Shown: in pieces, positions 38,220 to 48,884 of the stretch | Position numbering within the stretch: the stretch's first letter is position 1 | Layout: each line of letters begins with the position of its first letter | Source: an uncultured Bacteroidota bacterium | GTDB taxonomy: Bacteria; Bacteroidota; Bacteroidia; Chitinophagales; Chitinophagaceae | Direction: 5' to 3' | Length of the DNA: 64,000 nt | Assembly (NCBI GenBank): GCA_903882805.1 | Contig: CAIRYK010000037.1 | Coordinates: 1 to 64,000 of the forward strand | Translations under genes and position numbers: made by a program | Notes under the pieces: model-generated | What the model was told of the DNA's origin: nothing | The model's database searches: none | Seen by the model: only the letters and a program-made list of their open reading frames with translations

Positions 38220-40977
38220 GGATAACAGCAAAACATACACTACAAATCCGTTGGAAGCCACAAAATCTCATACTGCTATTACTGCAGATGGTAACGGCTT
38301 TGTGCGGACAAGCGCACTGAATACCAACGCCGCCCGCTATGCGCTTAAATTCGGCCTGCTGTTGTTATGTGTTTTTTGCTTCACAAAGTCTGAAGCTCAA
38401 TTGGGTGGACTAAACTCGCTGAAAGGCCAAACCGGGACAGCGGAAATAAACAAACCTAAAGAATATGAACTGGCAGGCATTACTGTATCGGGCGCTAAAT
38501 ACCTTGATCAGGATTTGCTTATTGCCGTCACCAATCTAACTGTTGGTCAGAAAATTCGTTTGCCGCACGACGAGAACATTTCGCGCGCTATAAAAGCGCT
38601 CTGGAAGCAAGAACTATTTTCAAATATCGATATATCTATTACCAAGTTTATAGAGGACAAGGTATTTCTAAATATTGCAGTTGAGGAGCGTCCACGCCTG
38701 AGCCGCTATAACTTCAGAAACATTAAACCTGCCGATGCGAAAGACATAAAAGGCAAACTATCGCTGGTGGCCAACAAAGTGGTTACAGAGGCAACCAAGA
38801 AAGAGGCAATAGTAAGGATTAAAAAATACTATACCGACAAAGGCTTTGGCCGTGTAAAGGTTACAGCAATAGAGAAAAACGACACGTCGGCAATAAATAA
38901 AGTAATTCTGACTTTTGTAATAGACAAAGGCAGCAAGACCCACATCAATCAGGTTACGATTGTGGGCGCAGACAACGCTACGCCTGCACGCCTGAAAAGA
39001 GCGCTGAAGAACACCAAGGAAATGACCCGCATCACCCTATACCCCGATGCAGAACCAAGCATATACCCGGCTCCAAAAAAATCATTCAAACAATTTGTAA
39101 AAGAATTTGGCTTCCTTTCTCCATCTAAAACACTGGAAGAACTGGATCCTTATTTCCGTTTCAAATTGTTTGCCTCTTCTAAATTCAATCAAAAGAAATT
39201 TGAAGAAGATAAACAATCGCTGCTGAACTACTACAACACCCTAGGTTTCCGCGATGCTTCAGTAGCGGCCGATACAGTATATCCGGTCAAGAACGGCAAT
39301 ATCAACGTAGATATCAAAATAAGAGAAGGACGAAAATACTACTTCGGAGATATTACCTGGAAGGGTAACACTAAATACTCTGACGAATTTTTGAGTCGTA
39401 CGTTGGGCATTAAGAAAGGCGACGTGTACAACCTGCAGTTGCTGGAAACACGTATGGGTCGTCAGTTGAGCCCGGATGGCGGAGAAGATGTATATAGCCT
39501 TTATATGGACGACGGCTATTTGTTCTTCAACATGGAGCCAATAGAGACTTCCATCATAGGCGACACTATCAACTTTGAGATGCGCATGACCGAGGGTACT
39601 CAGGCTACCATTCGCGATATCAATATCGGCGGCAACGACCGTACTAACGAACACGTTGTTCGCCGTGAGTTGCGTACATTGCCTGGCAACAAATTCAGCC
39701 ATACCGACCTTATCCGTTCACAGCGCGAGATAGCTAACCTGGGTTTCTTCGATCAGGAAAAAATTGGTATTCAGCCCAAACCGCACCCTGAAGACGGCAC
39801 CGTGGATATAGACTATACTGTGGTTGAAAAATCGAGCGATCAGCTGCAATTGTCTGCTGGCTTTGGCGGCGGCGTAAACTTCTATGGCAACGTTGGCATT
39901 ACCTTCAACAACTTCTCTGCCCGCAACATATTCCGTCCTAAATTCTGGGATCCACTACCTGTAGGCGATGGCCAGAAGTTTGCAGTAAGCTACGCATCAA
40001 ACGGCGCTTACTACAACTCACTCAATACTTCGTTTACCGAACCATGGCTGGGCGGTCGTAAACCAAACGCTTTTACAGCTAACCTTATTTACAGTAAGTA
40101 CTCCTCATCACCCATCGGCGCCGACCCTAATCTGGCTTATCTGCGCATGGTAGGCGGCGGTATATCTATGGGCAAACGCCTCAACTGGCCCGATAACTTC
40201 TTCGTGTTCAACTATGGTATTTATTACAATAACTACCACTTGAAAGACTATGCGCTGGTTCCTAACTTTACAAACGGCTACAGCAATGACCTGCACTTTA
40301 AGTTTGTGCTGTCGCGCAACTCGCTCGACGGACCATTGTATCCACGCGGCGGCGCTAACATAGCGCTTACGTTCCAGGCTACTCCCCCATTTAGTTCTTT
40401 CTCGGGTCGCGACTATACCAACGAGACACCCGATCAGAAGTACAAATGGATTGAGTACTATAAATTCAAATTTGTAGCCGACTGGTACCAGAAAATATAT
40501 GGTAATCTGGTACTGAGGGTAGCGAGCAAATCGGGTTATCTTGGTTACTACAACAAAGGCATAGGCTTCTCACCATTTGAACGCTTCCAGTTGGGCGGCG
40601 ATGGTCTCTCGGGATATTCTTACTTTGTAGGTAAAGATATCGTGAGTCAACGCGGATATGAGGTATATGCTAGCGGAGCTACGATATTCAATAAAACAAT
40701 TGTCGAGTTGCGCTACCCATTCTCGCTTAGCCCTACCGCTACTATCTACGGACTGGCATTTGCTGATGCGGCCAATGCATGGGATAACTTCTCGCAATAC
40801 AATCCGCTGAAACTGAACAGAGACGTAGGTGTGGGAATTAGGATTTTCTTACCAATGTTTGGCCTGCTTGGTCTCGACTATGGCATAGGAATTGATAGAT
40901 ATAATCCGGCAACAGGTAGCACCAGTTTTAAAGACCTATCTAAATTCACCTTTATGCTGGGCTTCGAACCAGAATAG
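38212..40977 (+). CDS. bamA: Outer membrane protein assembly factor BamA
   Basis: POTRA-like repeats followed by C-terminal Omp85 barrel; 'FQLGGDGLSGYSYFVGKDIVSQRGYE', 'GVGIRIFLPMFGLLGLDYGIG'. Start probably 38212 (8-bp overlap with uppS). Confidence 0.93.
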   Translation: MHRDNSKTYTTNPLEATKSHTAITADGNGFVRTSALNTNAARYALKFGLLLLCVFCFTKSEAQLGGLNSLKGQTGTAEINKPKEYELAGITVSGAKYLDQDLLIAVTNLTVGQKIRLPHDENISRAIKALWKQELFSNIDISITKFIEDKVFLNIAVEERPRLSRYNFRNIKPADAKDIKGKLSLVANKVVTEATKKEAIVRIKKYYTDKGFGRVKVTAIEKNDTSAINKVILTFVIDKGSKTHINQVTIVGADNATPARLKRALKNTKEMTRITLYPDAEPSIYPAPKKSFKQFVKEFGFLSPSKTLEELDPYFRFKLFASSKFNQKKFEEDKQSLLNYYNTLGFRDASVAADTVYPVKNGNINVDIKIREGRKYYFGDITWKGNTKYSDEFLSRTLGIKKGDVYNLQLLETRMGRQLSPDGGEDVYSLYMDDGYLFFNMEPIETSIIGDTINFEMRMTEGTQATIRDINIGGNDRTNEHVVRRELRTLPGNKFSHTDLIRSQREIANLGFFDQEKIGIQPKPHPEDGTVDIDYTVVEKSSDQLQLSAGFGGGVNFYGNVGITFNNFSARNIFRPKFWDPLPVGDGQKFAVSYASNGAYYNSLNTSFTEPWLGGRKPNAFTANLIYSKYSSSPIGADPNLAYLRMVGGGISMGKRLNWPDNFFVFNYGIYYNNYHLKDYALVPNFTNGYSNDLHFKFVLSRNSLDGPLYPRGGANIALTFQATPPFSSFSGRDYTNETPDQKYKWIEYYKFKFVADWYQKIYGNLVLRVASKSGYLGYYNKGIGFSPFERFQLGGDGLSGYSYFVGKDIVSQRGYEVYASGATIFNKTIVELRYPFSLSPTATIYGLAFADAANAWDNFSQYNPLKLNRDVGVGIRIFLPMFGLLGLDYGIGIDRYNPATGSTSFKDLSKFTFMLGFEPE

Positions 40978-41125
40978 CAGAACAAATTGCTCCGGTTGCC
41001 CAATGTATATTACCCATATTTTAAACGTCATTATCTGATTTTAACCATTAATTCAGGTCAGTTTTAAGCAAACACATTTAGCTGACTAACGACCTAAAGA
41101 AATCGAAAACATTAAAATATAGTTT

Positions 41126-41644
41126 ATGAAGAAGGTATTTTTAGGCAGTCTGTTTTTACTATGTATGGGCGGCACAGCTATGGCCCAGCAACACTATTGC
41201 GTTATAGACTCTAAATACATACTGGAAAAAATGAGCGATTACAAAGACGCTCAGGGCAAACTGGATAATCTGTCGAAAGCATGGCAGGAGGAGATAGACA
41301 CTAAGATGGCTGAAGTAGACAAAATGTACAAAAGCTATCAGGCCGAAAAACCTATGCTGTCAGACGACATGCGCAACAAACGCCAGGATGAGATAATTAG
41401 CAAAGAGAAAGCCGCAAAGGACCTGCAAAAACAACGTTTTGGTTATGAAGGCGATCTTTTCAAGAAACGCCAGGAGTTTGTAAAACCCATTCAGGATAGG
41501 GTTTTCAACGCAGTGCAGAAGCTGTGCACATCTAAAGGTTTCGACATGGCGCTCGACAAAGCAGGAGGGGTAACCCTATTTTATGCCGACCCAAAACTCG
41601 ACAAAAGCGAGGATGTTTTAAAAATACTTGGAATAAACAAATAA
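41126..41644 (+). CDS. OmpH/Skp family chaperone
   Basis: Signal peptide, 'CVIDSKYILEKMSDYKDAQGKLDNLSKAWQEEID' plus coiled coil; follows bamA. Confidence 0.88.
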   Translation: MKKVFLGSLFLLCMGGTAMAQQHYCVIDSKYILEKMSDYKDAQGKLDNLSKAWQEEIDTKMAEVDKMYKSYQAEKPMLSDDMRNKRQDEIISKEKAAKDLQKQRFGYEGDLFKKRQEFVKPIQDRVFNAVQKLCTSKGFDMALDKAGGVTLFYADPKLDKSEDVLKILGINK

Positions 41645-41725
41645 TGGCATTTACTTTGCACACCCGTTAAATAAAAATAAACAACAATACTCAAAGACAA
41701 AACAAACAAAAGTCAAAAAACCATA

Positions 41726-42241
41726 ATGAAAAAGTTAGTAATGTTTCTTGCCTGCGGACTCTTGATAGGCAATGTAGTTTTGGCTCAAACCGCCAACCTG
41801 AAAATAGGTTATATCAATTCTGTTGTTTTGCTGTCGGCAATGCCTGAAAAAGCTAAAGCTGATTCCGATTTGGCTAAATATGCAAAATCGTTTCAAGACC
41901 AGATAGATATAATGATGAAAGATTACCAAACTAAAGGTCAGCAATATCAAGCTTCTGAAAAAACAATGTCGGAAGCTATGAAGGAAGTAAAAATGAAAGA
42001 AATACAGGATTTGCAGAACCGCATAGAAAGCATACAGCAGAGCGCTCAGGAAAAACTGCAAACCAAAAAGCAGGATGTATACACTCCTATACTTGAAAAA
42101 GCAGACAAAGCAATTAAAGAAGTAGCTAAAGAGAAAAACTACGATTTCATATTTGATCAGTCTGCAAGCGGCGCAATGGTGTTTGGTAAAGACACCTACG
42201 ACGTTACCCCACTCATAAAAGCGAAATTAGGTATCAAATAA
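41726..42241 (+). CDS. OmpH/Skp family chaperone (second copy)
   Basis: 'LKIGYINSVVLLSAMPEKAKADSDLAKYAKSFQDQID', 'KNYDFIFDQSASGAMVFGKDTYDVTPLIKAKLGIK'. Confidence 0.9.
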   Translation: MKKLVMFLACGLLIGNVVLAQTANLKIGYINSVVLLSAMPEKAKADSDLAKYAKSFQDQIDIMMKDYQTKGQQYQASEKTMSEAMKEVKMKEIQDLQNRIESIQQSAQEKLQTKKQDVYTPILEKADKAIKEVAKEKNYDFIFDQSASGAMVFGKDTYDVTPLIKAKLGIK

Positions 42242-42281
42242 TTATTGGGTGATGCTCGCGTAAAAAACGCAAAAAAATTAC

Positions 42282-42341
42282 AAAACACTAATCCCTACAA
42301 TATACGCCTACGGGCAGTATGTTGTAGGGATTGGTGTTTTA
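42282..42341 (+). terminator. Intrinsic terminator of the bamA-ompH operon
   Basis: AAAACACTAATCCCTACAA ... TTGTAGGGATTGGTGTTTT. Confidence 0.85.
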
Positions 42342-42395
42342 GAGGGGATTAAACGGAGTTTGTGGATTCTTCCAATTTTGCAGTAAACCGCCGTA

Positions 42396-43841
42396 ATGGC
42401 ACAGTTTTTGCAAAAAACTGGAAAACTCTTTCTAATGACCATTTCTATGCGCCCTACAGCTCCGTTCCAAAGGCTACTTACATTTGCCTATACCATCCTT
42501 TTACTACCCATTGCAGGCCATGCTGCAACTACAATTCGCTGGCAAAAAAAGTCGCCAATCACTACCGTGGCAGGCGCGTCCTGTATCGCAACATCGCCGG
42601 GCGGCGACACCCTAATAATTGGCGCCTATAATAAGGGCGTATTCGTTACTACCGATGGCGGAGATACCTGGCGCAATACACTATCATTCGCAGTCGATAG
42701 TCCGGTTTATTGCATTTCTGCTTTTAATGACGGGCTAACCGTTGCCGGCGGTGAGGGTGTAATATACTGTAGCAACGACTACGGCATATCTTGGCGTAGC
42801 GTAAATGCTCCCTGCCGCTACCCGATAAGAAGCGTCATTAAATCCGGCAACCTATTTTTCGCCGGTTCGGGCGATTATAGCTTTGGCGTTGAGTATGGCG
42901 ATGGCGTTTTAATATCAGACGACTATGGCAACAACTGGCGTAGTGCAAACGTCGGGTTACCCGCTACTCAATCTGTTTGGGCGCTGGCAGCCGACAGAAC
43001 GGGACGTATATATGCAGCCTGCAGCGACATCAATGGCGCCGGGCATGGCGGGCTATATTATTCTGATAACAATGGCGCATTTTGGAACCACATGGATTTG
43101 ACAATAGACGGGCGTGGGATAATTTATGACGAAGTGCAACTAACGGAAATAACCAATCTTGTTATTTCACCCGACGACTCCATAATATGCTCTGGCAACG
43201 GCATTAGCGGCAGTGTTGCTGTAACTGGTATGTTCCGTAATACTTTTAGCGAAGCCATCGCAGGACAAAAATGGCTCAATGCCGGTTTCTGGCGTTCGGT
43301 TAGCTTTTGGCTACGCTCTCCCGCTATGTCATTATCATTTCTAAACAGCTCAGAGGTTTTGGGTAGCTACACTGGCGGGCTCGTTACCGGCGGGCCGTAT
43401 TATAGCGCAGATAAAGGCAATACATGGCAGCACATAATAGACGGCATAGACCCGGTGGGAGGCGGCTACAATGCCAATGCTTTTTGCGGTGTAAACGGTA
43501 AACGCCTATACATGATTCAGCATGGCGATAACGACCTTTACTATTCCGATAGTATTACCTATAAACTTGAGACTCCCCTACCCGATAAACATTCTATCGC
43601 AGCTCACCTCTACCCAAACCCATCTAAAAAGAGGTTCACTATATGTGCAGATGGTATTGACAAATTACTGAACGAAATAACTATTACGGATATTTACGGG
43701 CGCAAACAAGCCAGTTGGAACGTTACCCATGGCAATGGCAGTATGGTGATAACACACCAACTACCTGCCGGGCATTATGTCATTAATTATTTTTCGGGCA
43801 ATTCGGCTATGCATAATATAGGCTTCATTGTAGAACCGTAG
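42396..43841 (+). CDS. Secreted BNR/sialidase-like propeller protein with T9SS sorting domain
   Basis: Repeated 'TTDGGDTWRN', 'SNDYGISWRS', 'SDDYGNNWRS', 'YSADKGNTWQH' Asp-box motifs; C-terminal 'LYPNPSKKRFTI...ITDIYGRKQASW...LPAGHYVINY'. Confidence 0.85.
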   Translation: MAQFLQKTGKLFLMTISMRPTAPFQRLLTFAYTILLLPIAGHAATTIRWQKKSPITTVAGASCIATSPGGDTLIIGAYNKGVFVTTDGGDTWRNTLSFAVDSPVYCISAFNDGLTVAGGEGVIYCSNDYGISWRSVNAPCRYPIRSVIKSGNLFFAGSGDYSFGVEYGDGVLISDDYGNNWRSANVGLPATQSVWALAADRTGRIYAACSDINGAGHGGLYYSDNNGAFWNHMDLTIDGRGIIYDEVQLTEITNLVISPDDSIICSGNGISGSVAVTGMFRNTFSEAIAGQKWLNAGFWRSVSFWLRSPAMSLSFLNSSEVLGSYTGGLVTGGPYYSADKGNTWQHIIDGIDPVGGGYNANAFCGVNGKRLYMIQHGDNDLYYSDSITYKLETPLPDKHSIAAHLYPNPSKKRFTICADGIDKLLNEITITDIYGRKQASWNVTHGNGSMVITHQLPAGHYVINYFSGNSAMHNIGFIVEP

Positions 43842-43849
43842 CTCACCTA

Positions 43850-44890
43850 TCAGGCAAAGATCCTCACCACAAAAAAGGTAAGCGCGAGTGTGGCTGCTGC
43901 AAGGGCAGCAGTTGTTACCAGTTGCTTGGATGTGCTTGCGCGCTTACTAATACCGGGATAATAGATATAGCCTATTATCATGCCGCTCAGCAATCCGCCT
44001 ATGTGGGCAGCGTTGTCGGTATTGCCCTGTAAGCCATAAAGCAGATTCAGTACCACGAAAAACAGAATACTGCGTAGCATAGTTTTGCGCAGCGTTTTCT
44101 GTATATGGTTGGTGGTTAGCATTGACAGGAACACGCCATACATACCAAATATAGCCCCGGAAGCGCCTACGCCTACACTGAATCCGTGCATGGTGATGCT
44201 CAGCAAACCCGCACAAATACCGGTGAGGATGTATGCCGATGCGAACCTTAGTTTACCCATCAGCGGCTCCAGATACATACCAATATATAACAGTGCAAAA
44301 GTATTCATGAGCAGGTGCATGGCCCCGCCGTGCAAAAACATATAGGTGAGCAGCCTCCACCATTCGCCATCGGCAACTGCTGGCCTGAAATTACCTCCCC
44401 ACACAAACAATTGCTGCGCAGTGGGGTGCAACGGCGAAATACCCGCTACCACCATTGCCACGAATACCAGTGCATTGGCATATACAAGGTAGGGAGTTAC
44501 CTGATAACTTTTAGATGGCACTAATGCGCCATACGGTTCGCGATGCATGGGGTGTAAATTGCGATCGGCCTTTTCCTGTTCGGCTACAAGAGCAGCTACC
44601 ACTGCAGCAAACTGCGCTACATTTTTTTGATTCTGAGCGTCGTCCCAGTAGTATTCATTTACCGGACGGCTACTCATGGTGGCGTTTCCACGGGCTACAT
44701 TTATAGTAACTATTTCGCCTTGGTAAAAACCAGCAGCTGCCGTTTGGCAAATAAGGCTGTTATCGTTAGCTACTACTACCACCCACCCCAGCCGCGCAAC
44801 TGCTTTATGGGCTATTGCCAACGATTGGTTCAGATCTTTCTGGTGCAAGGGTACATTTTCTACATACTCGCCGGGACTCAAAACTTCCAT
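43850..44890 (-). CDS. Rhomboid family intramembrane serine protease with soluble N-terminal extension
   Basis: 'WWRLLTYMFLHGGAMHLLMNTFALLYIG', 'GVGASGAIFGMYG' (catalytic Ser), 'DNAAHIGGLLSGMIIGY' (catalytic His). Confidence 0.9.
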   Translation of the reverse strand: MEVLSPGEYVENVPLHQKDLNQSLAIAHKAVARLGWVVVVANDNSLICQTAAAGFYQGEIVTINVARGNATMSSRPVNEYYWDDAQNQKNVAQFAAVVAALVAEQEKADRNLHPMHREPYGALVPSKSYQVTPYLVYANALVFVAMVVAGISPLHPTAQQLFVWGGNFRPAVADGEWWRLLTYMFLHGGAMHLLMNTFALLYIGMYLEPLMGKLRFASAYILTGICAGLLSITMHGFSVGVGASGAIFGMYGVFLSMLTTNHIQKTLRKTMLRSILFFVVLNLLYGLQGNTDNAAHIGGLLSGMIIGYIYYPGISKRASTSKQLVTTAALAAATLALTFFVVRIFA

Positions 44891-45204
44891 GTACGCATTT
44901 TTGTTTTATAAAGGTAACAGTGTTGCGGACAGAAATAATATTAGAATATCTGAATCGCAAATCATAAAAGATGATAATTGAACATAACAATATTGAAGCC
45001 GACTGTTAAAAACAGCCGTTTTGTCGTAAATGCAAATAAATAAACGCCGTTTTGGCGCAAACTACTTATCGCTGCAACTAAGCAGTAAACCACTGAAGGT
45101 ATACCCAATAGTCAAGGCGCCGTAATGCCACTGATAGAAGATTGACGCACATACATACAAACAACCAAAAAAATGCGGAAATTTATACCCCAATACATAA
45201 CCCA

Positions 45205-45567
45205 ATGTCGGCAAACAACAATATACAAATAGCCAAACAGTGGTTTGCAGCTTTCAACGAACACAATCTTGAAAATCTGCTATCGCTATACCACAATAAT
45301 GCAGCTCATTATAGCCCAAAACTAAAGATACGCCAACCTGAAACAGAAGGACTTGTACGCGGCAAGGCCGCGCTCCGCGCATGGTGGCAAGATGCTTTCG
45401 ATAGGTTGCCAACGCTACACTATCGCTACACCACACTCACCGCCAACGACGATCGCGTATTTATGGAATACATACGCACCGTAACCGACGAACCCGAAAT
45501 GCTTGTAGCCGAGGTATTGGAAATATCGGACGGGCAAATTGTGGCATCGAGGGTGTATCATGGATAG
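45205..45567 (+). CDS. SnoaL/NTF2-like nuclear transport factor 2 family protein
   Basis: 'QIAKQWFAAFNEHNLENLLSLYHNNAAHYSP...VRGKAALRAWWQDAFDRLP'. Start 45205 preferred. Confidence 0.8.
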   Translation: MSANNNIQIAKQWFAAFNEHNLENLLSLYHNNAAHYSPKLKIRQPETEGLVRGKAALRAWWQDAFDRLPTLHYRYTTLTANDDRVFMEYIRTVTDEPEMLVAEVLEISDGQIVASRVYHG

Positions 45568-45601
45568 ACGCACCGCATTCTTTTGTTATTAATTCCACTT
45601 T

Positions 45602-46159
45602 ATGCTGCACCTTGAAAAATTGGAGTCGAAAGACCCCAAAATCAAATACGGATATGCAAAAGAACTGACGCAACTCGCTTCAACAGCGCCTCAATTGCTA
45701 CTACCCTACTATGCTGAATGGCTAAAGCTATTGCACCATCCTAATAATATCATAAAATGGACGGCCATCGATATTATTGGGCGCCTGTCGGCCGCTGATA
45801 GCGATGGCAGCACAATAACAGCGCTCCCCAACATCATTGCGCTGCTGCATAGCGGCAAGCTAATAACGAGCGGCCACGCTATTGCTGCTTTATGCATGAT
45901 AGCAAAAAATATACCCTCTATGAAGGATGCCATATTAATCGAACTCTTCAAGGTTGCTGAAGATGTATTTGAAACTACGGAGTGCCGAAACATAGCTATC
46001 GGTCATGTATTAAAAGGCCTTATAGATTTTACGCCCGACATAAAACACAATACTGCTGCGAAATTATTGATTGATAAAGCCATGGCCAATTCGAGAAATG
46101 CAACGCGCATCAAGGCTGCTAAACTGAGCAAAAAGTTGGCGTACGAACTACATACCTAA
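45602..46159 (+). CDS. HEAT-repeat-like hypothetical protein
   Basis: All-helical, 'DPKIKYGYAKELTQLA...NIIKWTAIDIIGRL...GHAIAALCMIAK' repeat pattern. Confidence 0.6.
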   Translation: MLHLEKLESKDPKIKYGYAKELTQLASTAPQLLLPYYAEWLKLLHHPNNIIKWTAIDIIGRLSAADSDGSTITALPNIIALLHSGKLITSGHAIAALCMIAKNIPSMKDAILIELFKVAEDVFETTECRNIAIGHVLKGLIDFTPDIKHNTAAKLLIDKAMANSRNATRIKAAKLSKKLAYELHT

Positions 46160-46326
46160 AATCTACACCCCTCAAAAACCAGTCTTCCGCTTGGTATAAT
46201 AATTTTTATTAGTTTTGAAAATTCCAAAAAACACCGATTAATCAAAAAAATTTGGCTTCGTTGAAAGGAAAGATAGCTTAATCAGCTATAACCGCCAGAA
46301 TACTTATAAAGCAATCGCCGAAAACA

Positions 46327-47745
46327 ATGAGCCTAAAGAAACTGATACTCGATAACGCATTGGCGCGAATTATTATTCGCATACTACTGCATTTCGACAC
46401 GGTGCCTGCGGCTATTGATTTGCACAACTATCGCTTTTATATTATATCCAATGTCGGGTACACGGTAGCATGGATCATACATTTCACCTGGCTTGTCATT
46501 TTTTTTAACCTTGGTCAGCACACTATGACGGCGCTGCAACTGGCCAGCATAGCCTGCCATGTTGTAGCCATTACCCTCAATCGCCGCGGACATCACCTTA
46601 CGGCAATGGTAGTAGGTATGCTCGAGGTAATTGGCCATCAGCTGTTAGCAGTAAAGCTACTTGGCTGGGGCGCTGGTTTCCAGTATATCATACCGGCTAT
46701 TGTTTTATTTCCCTTTCTCAACAGCCATGGCAATAAAATAATCAAGGTGTTTCTGGTGTTATGCTGCGTTACCAGCTATCTAGGGCTTGAGTTGTTTTTA
46801 AAAAACACTACCCCTATTTACCAGCTGACTAGCTTTGCGCTGCAAGCGTTCAATTACTCCAATATTGTGTTCTGTTTCGGCCTGATTACTATATGGGGTA
46901 TATACATTACCATTGCTATACAGCGTAGCGAGGCTGTGCTTATAGAAAAAAACAAGGAACTATTTGCCGCAGAGAAAGCTAAAGAAAAAGCTGAGCTACA
47001 ACGACTGATAGAAGTAAAAGACCGCGATGCCGAAATATACCGGTTGCGGAATGTAGAGTTAAAAAACAGCAACGATGAGATACTGTTGCGCAATAAAATA
47101 ATAGAGCAGGAAAAGAAAAGATCGGACGACCTACTGCTGAATATTTTGCCGATGGAGGTGGCCGAAGAGCTGAAAGACAAAGGCAGCGCTGCTGCAAAAC
47201 ACTTTGATCATGTAACTGTGATGTTTACTGACTTTGTAGGCTTTACCAAAATAAGCGAGCAAATGGATGCTCAGCAGCTTATTGACGAACTGGACGCCTG
47301 CTTTAAGGGATTTGATGGTATAATAGGCAAGTACAACATAGAAAAGATAAAAACCATTGGCGATGCCTACCTCGCGGTAGCTGGCCTGCCCACAGCCGAC
47401 CCGGAGCATGCCAAGCATGTGGTAAACGCCGCGCTGGAAATAGTGGCGCTTATGGACAAACGGCGAAAAACGCTTGGCGATAAAACATTTCAACTTCGGG
47501 TAGGCGTGCATAGCGGCAGCGTAGTCGCCGGCATAGTGGGCATCAAAAAATTTGCTTACGACATATGGGGCGATACGGTAAATGTGGCCGCGCGCATGGA
47601 ACAAAACTCACTACCCGGTAGGGTAAACATATCGGGAGCCACATACGAACTGGTAAAAGACGATTTCGATTGCGAATACCGTGGCCAAATACACGCTAAG
47701 AACAAAGGCGAAATGGATATGTATTTTGTTACTGCCGCGCGGTAA
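46327..47745 (+). CDS. Membrane-bound class III adenylate/guanylate cyclase (predicted adenylate cyclase)
   Basis: N-terminal multi-TM, coiled coil, catalytic domain 'VTVMFTDFVGFTKISEQ', 'IEKIKTIGDAYLAVAGLP', 'YDIWGDTVNVAARME'. Confidence 0.92.
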   Translation: MSLKKLILDNALARIIIRILLHFDTVPAAIDLHNYRFYIISNVGYTVAWIIHFTWLVIFFNLGQHTMTALQLASIACHVVAITLNRRGHHLTAMVVGMLEVIGHQLLAVKLLGWGAGFQYIIPAIVLFPFLNSHGNKIIKVFLVLCCVTSYLGLELFLKNTTPIYQLTSFALQAFNYSNIVFCFGLITIWGIYITIAIQRSEAVLIEKNKELFAAEKAKEKAELQRLIEVKDRDAEIYRLRNVELKNSNDEILLRNKIIEQEKKRSDDLLLNILPMEVAEELKDKGSAAAKHFDHVTVMFTDFVGFTKISEQMDAQQLIDELDACFKGFDGIIGKYNIEKIKTIGDAYLAVAGLPTADPEHAKHVVNAALEIVALMDKRRKTLGDKTFQLRVGVHSGSVVAGIVGIKKFAYDIWGDTVNVAARMEQNSLPGRVNISGATYELVKDDFDCEYRGQIHAKNKGEMDMYFVTAAR

Positions 47746-47780
47746 TATATGCAAATAAAAAGCTGCTTGTCTATTGCAAA

Positions 47781-47816
47781 AAACATCCCTTTGCTCCGAA
47801 AAACAAAGGGATGCTC
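47781..47816 (-). terminator. Stem-loop terminator of kor operon
   Basis: CATCCCTTTG-ctccgaaaaa-CAAAGGGATG; T-rich on the minus strand downstream. Confidence 0.75.
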
Positions 47817-47832
47817 AATAATCAATAAAGTA

Positions 47833-48882
47833 CTAAAGTATTGTCCAAGTTTTGTCGCCCGATAGTATTTTGTCGAGCGATGGACGGCCTTTGCGGGCTA
47901 TTAGTTCATCAATCTGTTCCTGCATAGCGGTTTCGTAAGTGCTGCGGTTTTCGGTGTATATCACACCAAAGGGACGAGGAAAATCTACACCTTCATAAGC
48001 CGTGTCGAAGAAACTGGCTATAATGTGCGCCTTGTTTTTATCGTGCTCGTCGTGTATCCACAAGTCGTCTACCGATACGCCCTCGGCGTTCAGGTCTACA
48101 ATTACCGGCATTACGCCATCCAGCTTTATACCTTTGTTATCGGTAGCGCCAAAAATGAGCGGCTTACCGTGTTCTAAAAACAGCGATTGTTCTTTTTTGG
48201 TTTCTTTCTCAGAAAATGCAAAGAAAGCGCCATCGTTGAACACCGTACAGTTTTGGTAAATTTCTACAAACGAAGTGCCTTTGTGCTCGTTAGCGCGTTT
48301 CAGCACCATTTGCATATGTTTTGGGTCGCGATCGAGCGAGCGGGCCACAAAACTTGCGCGTGCACCCAATGCCAGTTCGCTTGGGTTGAATGGTTCCTCT
48401 ACAGAGCCGAATGGGGTAGATTTTGCCACCTTACCCTTGCCCGATGTGGGCGAATATTGCCCTTTGGTAAGACCATAAATCTCATTGTTGAACACCAGAT
48501 AGTTTACATCGAAGTTCTTACGCATCAGGTGTATAAAATGGTTGCCGCCAATTGAGAACGCATCGCCGTCGCCCGATATTACCCAAACGCTGAGGTTAGG
48601 GTTCATGGCTTTTACGCCGCTGGCTATTGCCGCTGCGCGCCCATGTATACTATGCATACCATAGGTATCCATGTAGTAGGTGAAACGAGCCGCGCAACCT
48701 ATACCTGAAATAAATACTATATCTTCCTTCGGCACTCCAAAATCGGGGAATACCGTTTGTACCTGCTTTAATATGGAATAATCCCCGCAACCCGGACACC
48801 ACTTAACTTCCTGATTTGATGCAAAATCCTTGGCCGTAAGTTTAGCCGCCGGAACCTGTTCTGATATATTAGACATTAGCAA
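47833..48882 (-). CDS. korB: 2-oxoacid:ferredoxin oxidoreductase subunit beta
   Basis: 'WCPGCGDYSILKQVQ', 'GIGCAARFTYYMDTYGMHSIHGRAAAIASG', 'GDGDAFSIGGNHFIH' TPP motif. Confidence 0.93.
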   Translation of the reverse strand: MLMSNISEQVPAAKLTAKDFASNQEVKWCPGCGDYSILKQVQTVFPDFGVPKEDIVFISGIGCAARFTYYMDTYGMHSIHGRAAAIASGVKAMNPNLSVWVISGDGDAFSIGGNHFIHLMRKNFDVNYLVFNNEIYGLTKGQYSPTSGKGKVAKSTPFGSVEEPFNPSELALGARASFVARSLDRDPKHMQMVLKRANEHKGTSFVEIYQNCTVFNDGAFFAFSEKETKKEQSLFLEHGKPLIFGATDNKGIKLDGVMPVIVDLNAEGVSVDDLWIHDEHDKNKAHIIASFFDTAYEGVDFPRPFGVIYTENRSTYETAMQEQIDELIARKGRPSLDKILSGDKTWTIL

Positions 48883-48884
48883 TG

